Of a DNA stretch of 64,000 nucleotides, positions 22,944-30,738 are shown in pieces. The stretch lies in contig NZ_BAAAFH010000003.1 in NCBI RefSeq assembly GCF_039523435.1, positions 744,001 through 808,000 on the forward strand, read 5' to 3'. The notes beneath the pieces are model-generated. The model was not told the DNA's origin. It ran no database searches and worked only from the letters and a program-made list of their open reading frames with translations. Position 1 is the stretch's first letter, and each line of letters opens with the position of its first letter. Both the position numbers and the translations under genes were made by a program. This stretch comes from Wandonia haliotis (GTDB taxonomy: Bacteria; Bacteroidota; Bacteroidia; Flavobacteriales_D; Crocinitomicaceae).

Positions 22944-22966
22944 CTTGAGATATTACAAGTCTCAAG
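22944..22966 (-). terminator. Hairpin downstream of the 101-aa gene
   Basis: CTTGAGA / TCTCAAG stem with 9-nt loop, lying just after the stop of the minus-strand gene at 22980. No clear T tract on either strand, so termination is only possible. Confidence 0.35.
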
Positions 22967-22979
22967 TCAAAAGTTCCTA

Positions 22980-23285
22980 TTAGTTTAAGTTTTGCCAGAA
23001 ATCTATCTTGCCATTTTCAAACGTTATATCGAATAACTGAATAGGGTTCTTTGTGTTTTTGAAGATGGGTGGCTGAAGCAATTTTTTCTTCTCTGAGTTA
23101 TCTACCAATGGCATTGATTCGTGAAGTCCATGATACCTCAGAATGGCGAGGATGTAGTTGATTCTGTCTTCCTCTGTGAGACTAAAATCATTTAAGGTTC
23201 TTGTTATCTCAATGATTGGTCCGAATTCTTCATCCTTGCACTCCTCAAGAAAAACCAATAGGTCAGTAAATTTATAGTAAATCAT
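22980..23285 (-). CDS. Hypothetical protein flanked by structured DNA
   Basis: 101 aa, acidic N-terminal half (YYKFTDLLVFLEECKDEEF), no signal peptide, C-terminus FDITFENGKIDFWQNLN. Family not recognised. Both flanks carry the unusual hairpin modules (22692-22966 and 23335-23477), so the gene looks like the payload of a structured unit. It lies downstream of the DUF2130 pseudogene on the same strand. Confidence 0.5.
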   Translation of the reverse strand: MIYYKFTDLLVFLEECKDEEFGPIIEITRTLNDFSLTEEDRINYILAILRYHGLHESMPLVDNSEKKKLLQPPIFKNTKNPIQLFDITFENGKIDFWQNLN

Positions 23286-23334
23286 AGCTTGTCTTTATTA
23301 GAGTCAGAGCAGATAAGAAAGCGCAATAAGTCCC

Positions 23335-23412
23335 CACTCATTGCACTCGAATTATTGAGTGTTCACCAGAGTGTTTTGATTTTTAAGTCAAAAGATTCTT
23401 CACTTCGAGTGA
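23335..23412. other. Hairpin cluster between 101-aa gene and DUF2130 pseudogene
   Basis: Nested stems CACTC (23335, 23344) with GAGTG (23357, 23369), then TTTTGA / TCAAAA (23374-23393) and TCACT / AGTGA (23400-23412). No reading frame of note. Confidence 0.5.
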
Positions 23413-23416
23413 CACA

Positions 23417-23477
23417 TAATAACCCAGGCAATTTGCCTCCTTATCCTTAACACTGAGTTAGTGAATGACTGGTTATC
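23417..23477. other. Structured module 4 (multi-stem junction)
   Basis: Outer stem ATAACC-CAG with CTGGTTAT (one bulge) encloses two hairpins: AGGCA / TTGCCT (23426-23438) and CACT / AGTG (about 23451-23463). It has the same outer-stem-plus-two-hairpins plan as modules 1-3, and overlaps the last codons of the DUF2130 frame. Confidence 0.45.
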
Positions 23478-24720
23478 CAGCTTGATTGAATTCGAGCATT
23501 TTAATGTCTGGTATTGAGCTCCCAGAGATGCCCTTGATATTTCCGTAGAAGTCAATGGTACTTGCAAGAACTTGCTCCAGATGCTTCGACCTGCGCTTCC
23601 AAAGAAGCTGCATCTTACGCTGCTCGTCATGATGACTGTCCTGGAGACTCTTAAAGCCCTCCAATATAGATTCAAAAGTATTCTTGAACTCGGACGAGGT
23701 TAAGTAATCGTAGAGTAGGCTCATTTTATCACCCTTTCCAGATTGAGTTGCGATTACAGAATGCGTCTTCAGCAATCCGTATCGAAGCATAAGAGACATA
23801 TCCCTAACATTCAAGAGTGATGTAATCCACACTCCATCAATAAGTGCATATTTCCCTTTAGTATTCTTCGGCATTGTCTTGGTGACGATTACCATTATAT
23901 CTGCCTTGCTCTTTAGGTTATCTTGCTTGAGTTTCTTGATGAAGCTATCACTCCAATTCTTCGTGTTCTTGCTCTCGTAGAGAATCTTTCCTGCAATGAG
24001 TCCTGTTTGTGTCCTTACCGTTTGCAAGCAGTCGGCTCCATTGGCTCCTTTCTTGATTTCTTCAATCAAGTCTGTAGGGTGAATTTCCTTAAGCATTTCT
24101 TCTAAGGCGAGCTCTTGAGCTTCTCCTTGTGATTGCATGCTTCCTTGGCTGGCACGTTGCTGAGCCTCTTGTAGTTTCTTCTTGAGAGACTCAATTATGT
24201 CCTCTTTTTCCTTGACCTTCAAGAAGCTCTCCATTTGGATTTTATCCTTTAGAGTTTGTTTCATTTCAGCAAGTCGCTCCGAGAGCTTCTCTTCCATCTG
24301 AAGATGAATTTTTGCCTCCTTCTCCTCAAACTCTCTGGATAGTCTCTGGAGCTTGGCCTTGGTCTGGTTTAACTCAACTAATTGAGAACTCTTCCTCTTG
24401 AGTTCATCTTCAAGTTCAGCAAATTGTTCTCTCTTTTCTTGTTGAATTTCTTGCCGAATGGAATCCTTCAGTTAGTCCTCTCTTGATTTTAACTGAGTCT
24501 TAACCTGGTTGTTGACCATGGCATCAAAATCTACCTTATCCTTCTTGAATTGTTCAGTTAAGGTGATTAATTCCTTTTTCTGCTCCTCAAGTTCCTCCTC
24601 ACGCTTGTGAAGCTCTGATTGAAGGTCTTTTTTGATAGATTGATGAAATTGATTGACCAAGGCATTGTCAAGGTCAAATGTACTCTCGCACTCTGGGCAT
24701 TTGATTTTTAAATTTTTCAT
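23473..24720 (-). pseudogene. DUF2130 protein interrupted by one stop codon
   Basis: One frame of 416 codons, broken by TAA at 24472-24474 (codon 83). The N-terminus is a zinc-ribbon-like start (IKCPECESTFDLDNALV), then a long coiled coil, then the conserved DUF2130 C-terminal domain with GADCLQTV, GKILYESKNTKNW and ADIMVIVTKTMP. ESK preceded by Asp resembles a PD-(D/E)xK nuclease core, to my knowledge the predicted fold of this family. A start at 24297 gives a 274-aa C-terminal product. A single nonsense change (for example CAA to TAA) explains the break; a sequencing error is possible. Confidence 0.75.
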
Positions 24721-24965
24721 GATTATGTGGTTTTTGGCTGCGGTTGCAGCGGGTTAAACAATGACCAATTCGTAAGAAATGGATGGATTAATATTTTGGG
24801 TTTGCTTAACCTCTTCAAGAACCAGAAGAGATGTTTTGTTGACAATTTAGGGAATGCACTTCGGCGGTGTCAACAGTATCTTCTACGAAAGAAAAAATAA
24901 AATGTTACAAATATGAAACAAAATAATTTCTTTGGCGTATGATAAAGTAGAGTTAATTACGGATT
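24721..24965. other. Divergent intergenic region with hairpins
   Basis: Between the DUF2130 pseudogene (minus) and an XRE gene (plus). Stems CTCTTC / GAAGAG (near 24812-24829) and TTGACA / TGTCAA (near 24839-24870). No operator palindrome comparable to the one at 27087 was found. Promoters for both directions must lie here. Confidence 0.4.
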
Positions 24966-25181
24966 ATGAGAGACAAAGAATTTCTAAAAATTGTAGGCCA
25001 GAGAGTCAGGAAGTACAGAAAGGAAGCAGGCTACACACAGGAAACTTTTGCAGAGAAGTGTGGATTGGACCGTGGCGCCATTGCTCGAATTGAAGTAGGA
25101 GGGATTAATAGTTCCATCCTGAAATTGAAGCAGATTGCTGACTCGCTTAAAATTGAAGTGTCGCAATTGGTATCTTTATAG
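24966..25181 (+). CDS. XRE-family HTH regulator
   Basis: 71 aa, a single Cro/C1-type helix-turn-helix: RVRKYRKEAGYTQETFAEKC then GLDRGAIARIEVGG, the usual TQ..(L)A...G.....I..IE order. No other domain. It is followed after 3 nt by the 229-aa gene, so the two are co-transcribed. Likely represses its own promoter in the divergent region upstream. Confidence 0.85.
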   Translation: MRDKEFLKIVGQRVRKYRKEAGYTQETFAEKCGLDRGAIARIEVGGINSSILKLKQIADSLKIEVSQLVSL

Positions 25182-25184
25182 ACG

Positions 25185-25874
25185 ATGGAAAAGGGACATA
25201 AACTTAAGGACCATGTTGATTTAATATCTGAGACTGTTCGAAAGACAGTATTCAGCTATATCCCAGCGGGTCCCATATTCGATTCTTTTTGGAGCTATAG
25301 GAGCAACCTAAAGCAGAAGCGAGTGTTAGAATTTGACGCAAGTGTCAAAGAAGCGTTAGAGGAAATTAGTGAAAGGGAGCTTCATTCAGCGAACTTCGAG
25401 ACTGAGGATTTCGTTGACCTTATGGAATTGGTCTACATCAAGGTAATGAGCACACGTTCGGCATATAAGTTAGAGCGGTTCCGAAATATTTTGGTCAACC
25501 AAATAGTCGAACCTAATCAAGAAAATAATATGTCCTTGAAGTTCGTTCACCTTGTAGAGCAACTTGATGACGTACAAATAATAATGCTCCATGATTTTCT
25601 AAATCATGAGGGAAAGGAAATACCTTCCTTAGGAGCACTATATTCTGATGGCGAAGATTCACCGAATCAAATCCATCAGTTCATTTCGATTAAAGTGAAT
25701 AGACCAGTAACTCTCAGCGAGCTTGAATTTTACTTAAATGAATTATTGAGCATTGGTCTAATCCATAATAAAAGTTTCATTTTTACTGCACTCGGGGGAA
25801 GCAGCACAGTCAATAACTACCAAATTTCTCCGATAGGTAAATCTTTCCTTGAATTCATCAAACTTTATTGCTAA
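25185..25874 (+). CDS. Hypothetical protein co-transcribed with XRE regulator
   Basis: 229 aa, soluble and mainly helical. The N-terminal part has SYIPAGPIFDSFWSYRSNLK; the C-terminal part (LSELEFYLNELLSIGLIHN ... GKSFLEFIKLYC) looks like a small winged-helix-type domain. No catalytic motif was seen. Directly follows the XRE gene, as in many regulator-effector or phage-response pairs. The stop overlaps by 4 nt with the convergent lipoprotein gene. Confidence 0.5.
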   Translation: MEKGHKLKDHVDLISETVRKTVFSYIPAGPIFDSFWSYRSNLKQKRVLEFDASVKEALEEISERELHSANFETEDFVDLMELVYIKVMSTRSAYKLERFRNILVNQIVEPNQENNMSLKFVHLVEQLDDVQIIMLHDFLNHEGKEIPSLGALYSDGEDSPNQIHQFISIKVNRPVTLSELEFYLNELLSIGLIHNKSFIFTALGGSSTVNNYQISPIGKSFLEFIKLYC

Positions 25875-26353
25875 GGAACAATAACTTGTAACTGGTTTGT
25901 TATTGACCCACATTGACCATAGAAGATGTCATATGTCCATGTCGCTCCCTGGGTAATCACAAGAGAGCTCTCACCTCCGTAAGCATCAGTGTTGCTATTT
26001 CCATCAATGAATTTTAGTGTTCCCTGATTCTTGACTTCGAATGATGACATAGAAGGTGGAATACCTCGAAGAATCTGAAAGTCATACTCAACTCCAACTT
26101 GAAAAGAGAAGCTCTCATAATAATCTCCAGTGGTGTATGAATTCTGGCACTGTCCAAGATGTAGAGTGTCTCCATCTATTACCCAATATATTCCGTTGCT
26201 TGCTGCGTTAGCTCCAGACTTGGTGAGGTATTGAGGGGTATAAGATGCTGTTGGTGCTGAAGGGGGTGACGGTTGCGTTGGTTCTTCTTTTTGACACGAA
26301 ACTATTGCTGCTATAAGAAGTGCAGCTACAATGAAGTATTTCATAATTAGCAT
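25871..26353 (-). CDS. Small lipoprotein
   Basis: 160 aa; start at the first Met or at Met 4 (MKYFIVAALLIAAIVSCQKE). Lipobox AAIVSC near residue 20, then a Pro-rich linker (PTQPSPPSAPTASYTPQ) and a beta-rich domain with two Cys. It overlaps or abuts the upstream secreted-protein gene, so they form one minus-strand unit. Function unknown. Confidence 0.55.
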   Translation of the reverse strand: MLIMKYFIVAALLIAAIVSCQKEEPTQPSPPSAPTASYTPQYLTKSGANAASNGIYWVIDGDTLHLGQCQNSYTTGDYYESFSFQVGVEYDFQILRGIPPSMSSFEVKNQGTLKFIDGNSNTDAYGGESSLVITQGATWTYDIFYGQCGSITNQLQVIVP

Positions 26354-27055
26354 TTATTGGTTAGTATATATTTTCTGAATAAGGCCGTTCCTGTAGACTT
26401 TTAAAGTCAGACCTTCAGGCTCAAATATTTCCTGTCCTAAAAGGTTGTACAGTCGATAAGGTCCTTCAGGCTCAAATATTTCCTGTCCTAAAAGGTTGTA
26501 CAGTCGATAAGGTCCTTCAGGAAGAAGTTCCTCCTTGATGCCGAGCCACCCACTGCTGTTACAGCTACACGTTCCTGAAGGTGTAGAGTTCCAGGCATAC
26601 CCTTCAATTGTTATAATTGAGCCTTCATATTGGACATAAAGGAACCCGCAGTGAATACCTTGCTCTCCATCAAATTGAAATGGGAACTTGATATAATCGT
26701 TGGAGGGATTCGAGCAATCTGAGGAATAGATATACCCATTAATTGAAGAGTTGGAGCCTCCACCTTCGAAGCAAGCTCTAAGTGAGTTGCAGCCGTCCAC
26801 ATCGAATCCCTCGTAAAGAGATGAGCTTAGGAGAAGTGCTTCAATGGCTGTCTCGATTCCTGTTGTATGGTTTGACCAAGATGTAATTCTAAGGTCATTG
26901 ACTCCATCCTCATCAATATCAATTTCAATGGAATCTGTGACTCCATCTTGCATGATGACCGTTTGGTCTATTTGCCAGTCAATATCAACGTATGTGAGTT
27001 GAGCTGTTACGGGGATTACTATAAACAACCATGCAGTGAAAATTAAGTACTTCAT
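26354..27055 (-). CDS. Secreted protein with duplicated T9SS-type C-terminal segment
   Basis: 233 aa. Signal peptide MKYLIFTAWLFIVIPVTAQ; DIDEDGVNDL resembles a thrombospondin-3/dockerin-like calcium loop; beta-rich centre. The C-terminus (RLYNLLGQEI ... LKVYRNGLIQKIYTN) resembles the end of T9SS type A sorting domains. A 17-residue block EGPYRLYNLLGQEIFEP is present twice in tandem because of a 51-bp exact duplication (26409-26510). Probably exported by the T9SS to which SprA belongs. Confidence 0.6.
   Translation of the reverse strand: MKYLIFTAWLFIVIPVTAQLTYVDIDWQIDQTVIMQDGVTDSIEIDIDEDGVNDLRITSWSNHTTGIETAIEALLLSSSLYEGFDVDGCNSLRACFEGGGSNSSINGYIYSSDCSNPSNDYIKFPFQFDGEQGIHCGFLYVQYEGSIITIEGYAWNSTPSGTCSCNSSGWLGIKEELLPEGPYRLYNLLGQEIFEPEGPYRLYNLLGQEIFEPEGLTLKVYRNGLIQKIYTNQ
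26409..26510 (-). repeat. 51-bp exact tandem duplication
   Basis: 26409-26459 and 26460-26510 are identical, in frame, duplicating 17 codons in the sorting-domain region of the secreted protein. The lack of any difference implies a recent slippage event. Confidence 0.85.
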
Positions 27056-27086
27056 TCTGTGATTTTTTTACAAAGTTACAAATTAA

Positions 27087-27114
27087 GTTATACGTTCGTA
27101 TAACTATACGAAAG
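27087..27114. promoter_or_regulatory. Palindromic operator of the XRE regulator
   Basis: GTTATACGTTCGTATAAC is a perfect 18-bp inverted repeat, followed immediately by a further half-site CTATACGAAAG. It lies between the divergent genes 27055(-) and 27138(+), where an HTH repressor would bind. Confidence 0.7.
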
Positions 27115-27137
27115 AATAATATAGTGACCTTGGCTTT

Positions 27138-27368
27138 ATGACCGATGAGGAGTTCATAAAAGCGCTCGGAAAATCAATAGCTAAAACCCGAAAATCTAAA
27201 GGAATGAGTCAACTTGACCTTTGTTCTGAGATTGGTATGGAGAAGCCAAACCTCTCAGCGATTGAGAATGGCAGAAAGAATATTGCATCGACAACTCTTC
27301 GTAAAATTGCTGACGGATTGAAGTGCGAAGTAGGTGACCTCTTCGAGTTTTATGCTATTAAAAAATGA
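27138..27368 (+). CDS. XRE-family HTH regulator
   Basis: 76 aa, one HTH domain: SIAKTRKSKGMSQLDLCSEI then GMEKPNLSAIENGRKNI. No effector domain. It starts 24 nt after the operator half-site, so it probably autoregulates and may also control the divergent secreted-protein/lipoprotein pair. Confidence 0.85.
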   Translation: MTDEEFIKALGKSIAKTRKSKGMSQLDLCSEIGMEKPNLSAIENGRKNIASTTLRKIADGLKCEVGDLFEFYAIKK

Positions 27369-27511
27369 GTACTTTTAGCTTATTGCTAATTAGCAAATAA
27401 TCAATTATCTTGCTCGTGGCAAATAATGGTAAATTAAATGATTCATCACAAAGTATTCTCTATTGAACGATAAATAAAAATTCACTATATTTATTAGTAA
27501 CATCAAGAATT

Positions 27512-27715
27512 ATGGCAATTACCAGAGATATTATAAGAAATGTAAATTCGAAAATCTCCTCAAGAGGAATTAAACATACACGTTCAAATTCTTCAACAGG
27601 GATTAATATCGTAGTAAATCGAGGTAACGTCTCCTATTCAAAGGTTTTCTCAAGAGAGGAAATCAATGAAATTTACAAAGGAGCCCTAAAAGGTCATGGC
27701 TCAAAAAAAGTATAA
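27512..27715 (+). CDS. Small hypothetical protein
   Basis: 67 aa, basic, with SRGIKHTRSNSSTGINIVV and FSREEINEIYKGALKGHGSK. No signal peptide. Its 3' end overlaps the start of the 183-aa gene by 20 nt, so the two are likely translationally coupled. Family unknown. Confidence 0.45.
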   Translation: MAITRDIIRNVNSKISSRGIKHTRSNSSTGINIVVNRGNVSYSKVFSREEINEIYKGALKGHGSKKV

Positions 27716-28247
27716 TGTAATTTACCATAAACTTGTTGATAGTGATACTGATTTAGTAGGTCACATCGCTTATTCTTTGTATAAGAGGCAAAAGCTTGAA
27801 TACATTGAAAATTACAAAAAGGAAAACAGCAAGCCCCCTACTGATAAGGTTCTCGAAGATTTTCATAGAATGTCACTTGGAGATGTTTCAATTGAAAATC
27901 TAAAAGTTAGAGCAGAAGGTATCTTGCAGGAATTTACTGGAGGCGTGTTAGGTGAGGCACTTCAAAATGTCGAAGAAGATATACGAAGGAATCAGCAAAA
28001 TATTCTTGCTGAAATCATCGAGCCACTGAAACCTGAAAATAAGTGGAAAACTTTCGGCCGAGGTGTACTACAGAGTATGTCAGGAGCCTTTGCGTTTGCC
28101 TTAATCGTAGCTGGAGTCTGGTTCATTAAGGGTAATCACCCACAATACACTGAACCACCTAAAACTCCGAATGAAACAGACTCAATGAGCGCTCCTTCAA
28201 GTTCTGTAGAAGATAGTACTCATCAACAACCAGTAGATTCTCATTGA
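27696..28247 (+). CDS. C-terminally membrane-anchored hypothetical protein
   Basis: 183 aa. Soluble helical N-terminal part (HIAYSLYKRQKLEYIENYKK) and one hydrophobic segment near residues 130-148 (SGAFAFALIVAGVWFIKG), then a short Pro/Ser/Thr-rich tail. Related single-helix proteins are common on mobile islands, but no function is assigned. Confidence 0.5.
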   Translation: MAQKKYNVIYHKLVDSDTDLVGHIAYSLYKRQKLEYIENYKKENSKPPTDKVLEDFHRMSLGDVSIENLKVRAEGILQEFTGGVLGEALQNVEEDIRRNQQNILAEIIEPLKPENKWKTFGRGVLQSMSGAFAFALIVAGVWFIKGNHPQYTEPPKTPNETDSMSAPSSSVEDSTHQQPVDSH

Positions 28248-28258
28248 GTCATAATTGA

Positions 28259-28284
28259 GTGTTCGGAATTCCTACGGAACACAG
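28259..28284. terminator. Hairpin GTGTTC / GAACAC between convergent genes
   Basis: 6-bp stem (GTGTTC ... GAACAC) with CG-rich loop, between the 27696(+) and 28300(-) genes. No strong T tract, so only a possible bidirectional terminator. Confidence 0.35.
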
Positions 28285-28299
28285 GGTCGAACAGAGGAA

Positions 28300-28911
28300 C
28301 TATCTCAAGTTGTAGCTCAAAATATTCTTTACTACTCCTGCAATAAAAAAGGATTCGCTACTATCAATAGAAATTATTGGGTGCTTCTGAGAATTCAATG
28401 AGTAGAGCCCCACTCCACTTGCTCCCAAGATGAGTTTCTTTATCATTACCCTTTCATTATAAGAACAAACCACGAGGTCGTTATTTTCAGCACTATTCTG
28501 TCGCTTCGCTATTACCACGTCACCTTCATAAATTTTCGGCTCCATTGAATCTCCTTTCGCATCTACAATAAAAGCTTCGGATGCAGGGAATCGAAGAAGA
28601 CTTGATGCAATTGGAATATATTCTTCTGGTGACTCATCGAGCAAAATGCCCTCAGGACCACATTGTGCATCCCCATACTTTCCCACGTATACGACAGATG
28701 CCTCAGGTTTATCGAGGACAACATAGTCTTTCGAATTATTCGGGTTACGCTTCAAATACCCCTTTTTCTCAAGCTGACGAAGGTGATGATATAATACTCC
28801 TGGGGAATCAATTCCAGCAGCAGTGCTTAGGTCTTTAATCGTAAGTGGGTTATCACTGTTTTCTTTCAGTAGTGTGAGGATTTCACTCTGTTTTGTATGC
28901 AGTGCTTTCAT
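28300..28911 (-). CDS. LexA/UmuD-like S24 self-cleaving repressor
   Basis: 203 aa. A winged-helix N-terminus (residues 1-65, LTIKDLSTAAGIDSPGVLYH) joined to an S24 peptidase domain. The catalytic Ser is S122 in KGDSMEPKIYEGD, with the Lys in VMIKKL (~158). The expected cleavage site is DAQCGPEG (C84-G85), a Cys-Gly bond as in UmuD rather than the Ala-Gly of LexA. It is probably cleaved with activated RecA and derepresses after DNA damage. Divergent from the Cys/His-rich miniprotein gene, its likely target. Confidence 0.85.
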   Translation of the reverse strand: MKALHTKQSEILTLLKENSDNPLTIKDLSTAAGIDSPGVLYHHLRQLEKKGYLKRNPNNSKDYVVLDKPEASVVYVGKYGDAQCGPEGILLDESPEEYIPIASSLLRFPASEAFIVDAKGDSMEPKIYEGDVVIAKRQNSAENNDLVVCSYNERVMIKKLILGASGVGLYSLNSQKHPIISIDSSESFFIAGVVKNILSYNLR

Positions 28912-28929
28912 GCATCAAATATAGTTAAT

Positions 28930-28949
28930 ACTAAGTATAAATACTCAGT
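28930..28949. promoter_or_regulatory. Candidate operator for the S24 repressor
   Basis: ACTAAGTATAAATACTCAGT, a 9-bp inverted repeat with one mismatch around AA, 18 bp upstream of the repressor start and in the region divergent to the 29045 gene. Confidence 0.5.
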
Positions 28950-29044
28950 CTGTTAATAGAATGTTCATAACTAAAGTAGTAATATTCTATTTTTATTCTA
29001 CTTTGTTTTTAGCTTTATTCCTGAATATCAAAATCATATAAAAA

Positions 29045-29251
29045 ATGGCTTATTACTACGTCAACAAAAACGCACAAGCAAACGGTGACCACGAAGTACA
29101 TAAAACTGGGTGTTCGTTCATGCCAAACTCTGAGAACAGAACTTACCTTGGAGAATTTGCCTCATGTAGACCTGCTGTTACAGCGGCAAAAAAAATCTAT
29201 TCGAAAGCTGATGGATGCGCTTACTGCTCTCCAACATGTCATTCAAGTTGA
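29045..29251 (+). CDS. Cys/His-rich miniprotein next to LexA-like repressor
   Basis: 68 aa. Conserved-looking Cys/His positions: HEVHKTGCSFMP, FASCRPAV, DGCAYCSPTCH. It resembles a small, widely distributed family of putative metal-binding proteins (H-x-x-GC...SC...DGCxxC...CH); no function is established to my knowledge. Its divergence from an S24 repressor, with a palindrome between, suggests damage-inducible expression. Confidence 0.6.
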   Translation: MAYYYVNKNAQANGDHEVHKTGCSFMPNSENRTYLGEFASCRPAVTAAKKIYSKADGCAYCSPTCHSS

Positions 29252-29281
29252 GATTATGCTAATCAAAGACACCATTGATTT

Positions 29282-29340
29282 GCACAATGGAACCGAAGGA
29301 ACCGAGCTCAACATCTTGAGCGTGGTTCCTTTGATTGTGC
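29282..29340. other. Long hairpin GCACAAT...ATTGTGC
   Basis: Three coaxial stems: GCACAAT / ATTGTGC, AAGGAACC / GGTTCCTT, GCTCAA / TTGAGC, with CATC loop and a GGAACCG bulge. More than 20 base pairs in 59 nt. Followed by TTTGAAGGG, not a good T tract. Could be a terminator, a processed RNA, or a mobile-element remnant. Confidence 0.55.
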
Positions 29341-29384
29341 TTTGAAGGGTTGGTTTGGTACTATAGAAAGCGACCTATTCCAAT

Positions 29385-30635
29385 ATGAATTCAGAACAAG
29401 CGAAGAAATTGACGGAGATGAAGAATCTCCATAATGAAATTAAGAGGCAAGCTAAGGAATACCTCTGCTTTTGCTCTCATTGTGACCAAAAATCAATTGA
29501 CTCTCATTCAATATCAGAATCCAGAGTTCTTGGGGCTTTGGTCAAGGATAGGTCCGAGAAATTATTTGTCTTGGAGGATGAATCCTCTCCTGATTATGAA
29601 ATAGGCAAAATGTCCACTTTTCAGGCAAGAAATCGAAAACTAATTGAAAGACATATTGCTTCGGCATCAACGTTTAGAGGATTTTGTGGTCCACATGATA
29701 CCGAGTTTTTTGAAGAACTTGATAGGAAGCTCTATCAAAATACTCTCAAGATAAATTTCCTTCATGCGTTGAGAGCATACGCCTATAAACTGTGCAAAGA
29801 AAAATGTGAGTTTCAGTTCATAGATGAAAAACTGTCCAATATTCTTGGAGAGAGCCTAAGGCTTTGGGATGATAAGGTCACTCCGCACATCTCACATTTA
29901 AAGGCAATTGTGAACAATTGTCCAGATGATGTTGAATTAACTTGGGAGCAAGCAGAGCCTATTATTAATGAGCACCTCAAGAAAATGGAAGGGTTTTCCG
30001 CTTTAGGGATAGACACTAATACTCCTGAATACATCAATGCCATTTCATTTCTGCCAACACAAGAAGCTGATTATCCTATTGAGATGCGAGAGCTCAAAAA
30101 GGTTCTGAGTTCGTCGTTGGACACTGCTGACAATTACATGGCAACTCTGAAATCTTCGGAACATTCAAAAGCCTTCGATACAATTACCGAATATGCCAGT
30201 GAAGTATTAAAGCACCAGGAGGATACGAAATATGAGTTAACGAAATGTTTGACCGAAGAGTTATATGATGAGTTTCTTACAGAAACGTTTTCTATTGAAG
30301 GAATACACAAAATAGCTGGCAACTTTATCTACTATACACCAAAAAATGAAGAAATAGTATTGACTTTCTTCCCAGAAGAGGAGACAAGTAAGACTTGGTT
30401 CATTTTTACAGCCTGGCAGCCTTCACAGACACAAAGAGTTTATCTGAGTAAATTGAAACTGATGGAGCCCATCAAATTCTCCCAATTTGTCTCAAACATT
30501 ATTTTATCTCAAGGAACAAATACATATTTATCTGGAGAATTCTTTGAATCACTTCCAGATAAGCAGAAGACTATTCTCTCTCAGGTAAAGACTTTACAAG
30601 CATTTTTAAGTTTTGACCTATTTAATCGTCCATAG
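29385..30635 (+). CDS. 416-aa protein with N-terminal Cys/His zinc motif
   Basis: The N-terminal region has CFCSHCDQKSIDSHSIS (Cys pair and Ser-His) and ~75 residues later RGFCGPHDTEFFEELDRK. Such C-x-x-C...SH...FC-x-x-HD arrangements look like a treble-clef/HNH-type zinc centre. The remaining ~300 aa are helical and acidic with no recognised domain. It is isolated, with a long hairpin upstream, in an island rich in regulators and a PIN-like nuclease. A nuclease or defence effector role is possible but not shown. Confidence 0.5.
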   Translation: MNSEQAKKLTEMKNLHNEIKRQAKEYLCFCSHCDQKSIDSHSISESRVLGALVKDRSEKLFVLEDESSPDYEIGKMSTFQARNRKLIERHIASASTFRGFCGPHDTEFFEELDRKLYQNTLKINFLHALRAYAYKLCKEKCEFQFIDEKLSNILGESLRLWDDKVTPHISHLKAIVNNCPDDVELTWEQAEPIINEHLKKMEGFSALGIDTNTPEYINAISFLPTQEADYPIEMRELKKVLSSSLDTADNYMATLKSSEHSKAFDTITEYASEVLKHQEDTKYELTKCLTEELYDEFLTETFSIEGIHKIAGNFIYYTPKNEEIVLTFFPEEETSKTWFIFTAWQPSQTQRVYLSKLKLMEPIKFSQFVSNIILSQGTNTYLSGEFFESLPDKQKTILSQVKTLQAFLSFDLFNRP

Positions 30636-30738
30636 GTGCCAGGGAAGAATTGGTCGCACAGAAGGTGGGGTATTAAGGCTTTTGAATTTCCAGAAAATGG
30701 ATACCGTTAATTTTTTTAAAACTATCTAATAAAGAGGC

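Noticed and set aside
22692..23477. CRISPR array
   Set aside because: The repeated element is a fold, not a sequence: no identical repeats with regular unique spacers, and no cas genes.
22692..23477. Integron attC sites
   Set aside because: The expected core pair RYYYAAC / GTTRRRY is not found at the module ends and no integron integrase is in the window.
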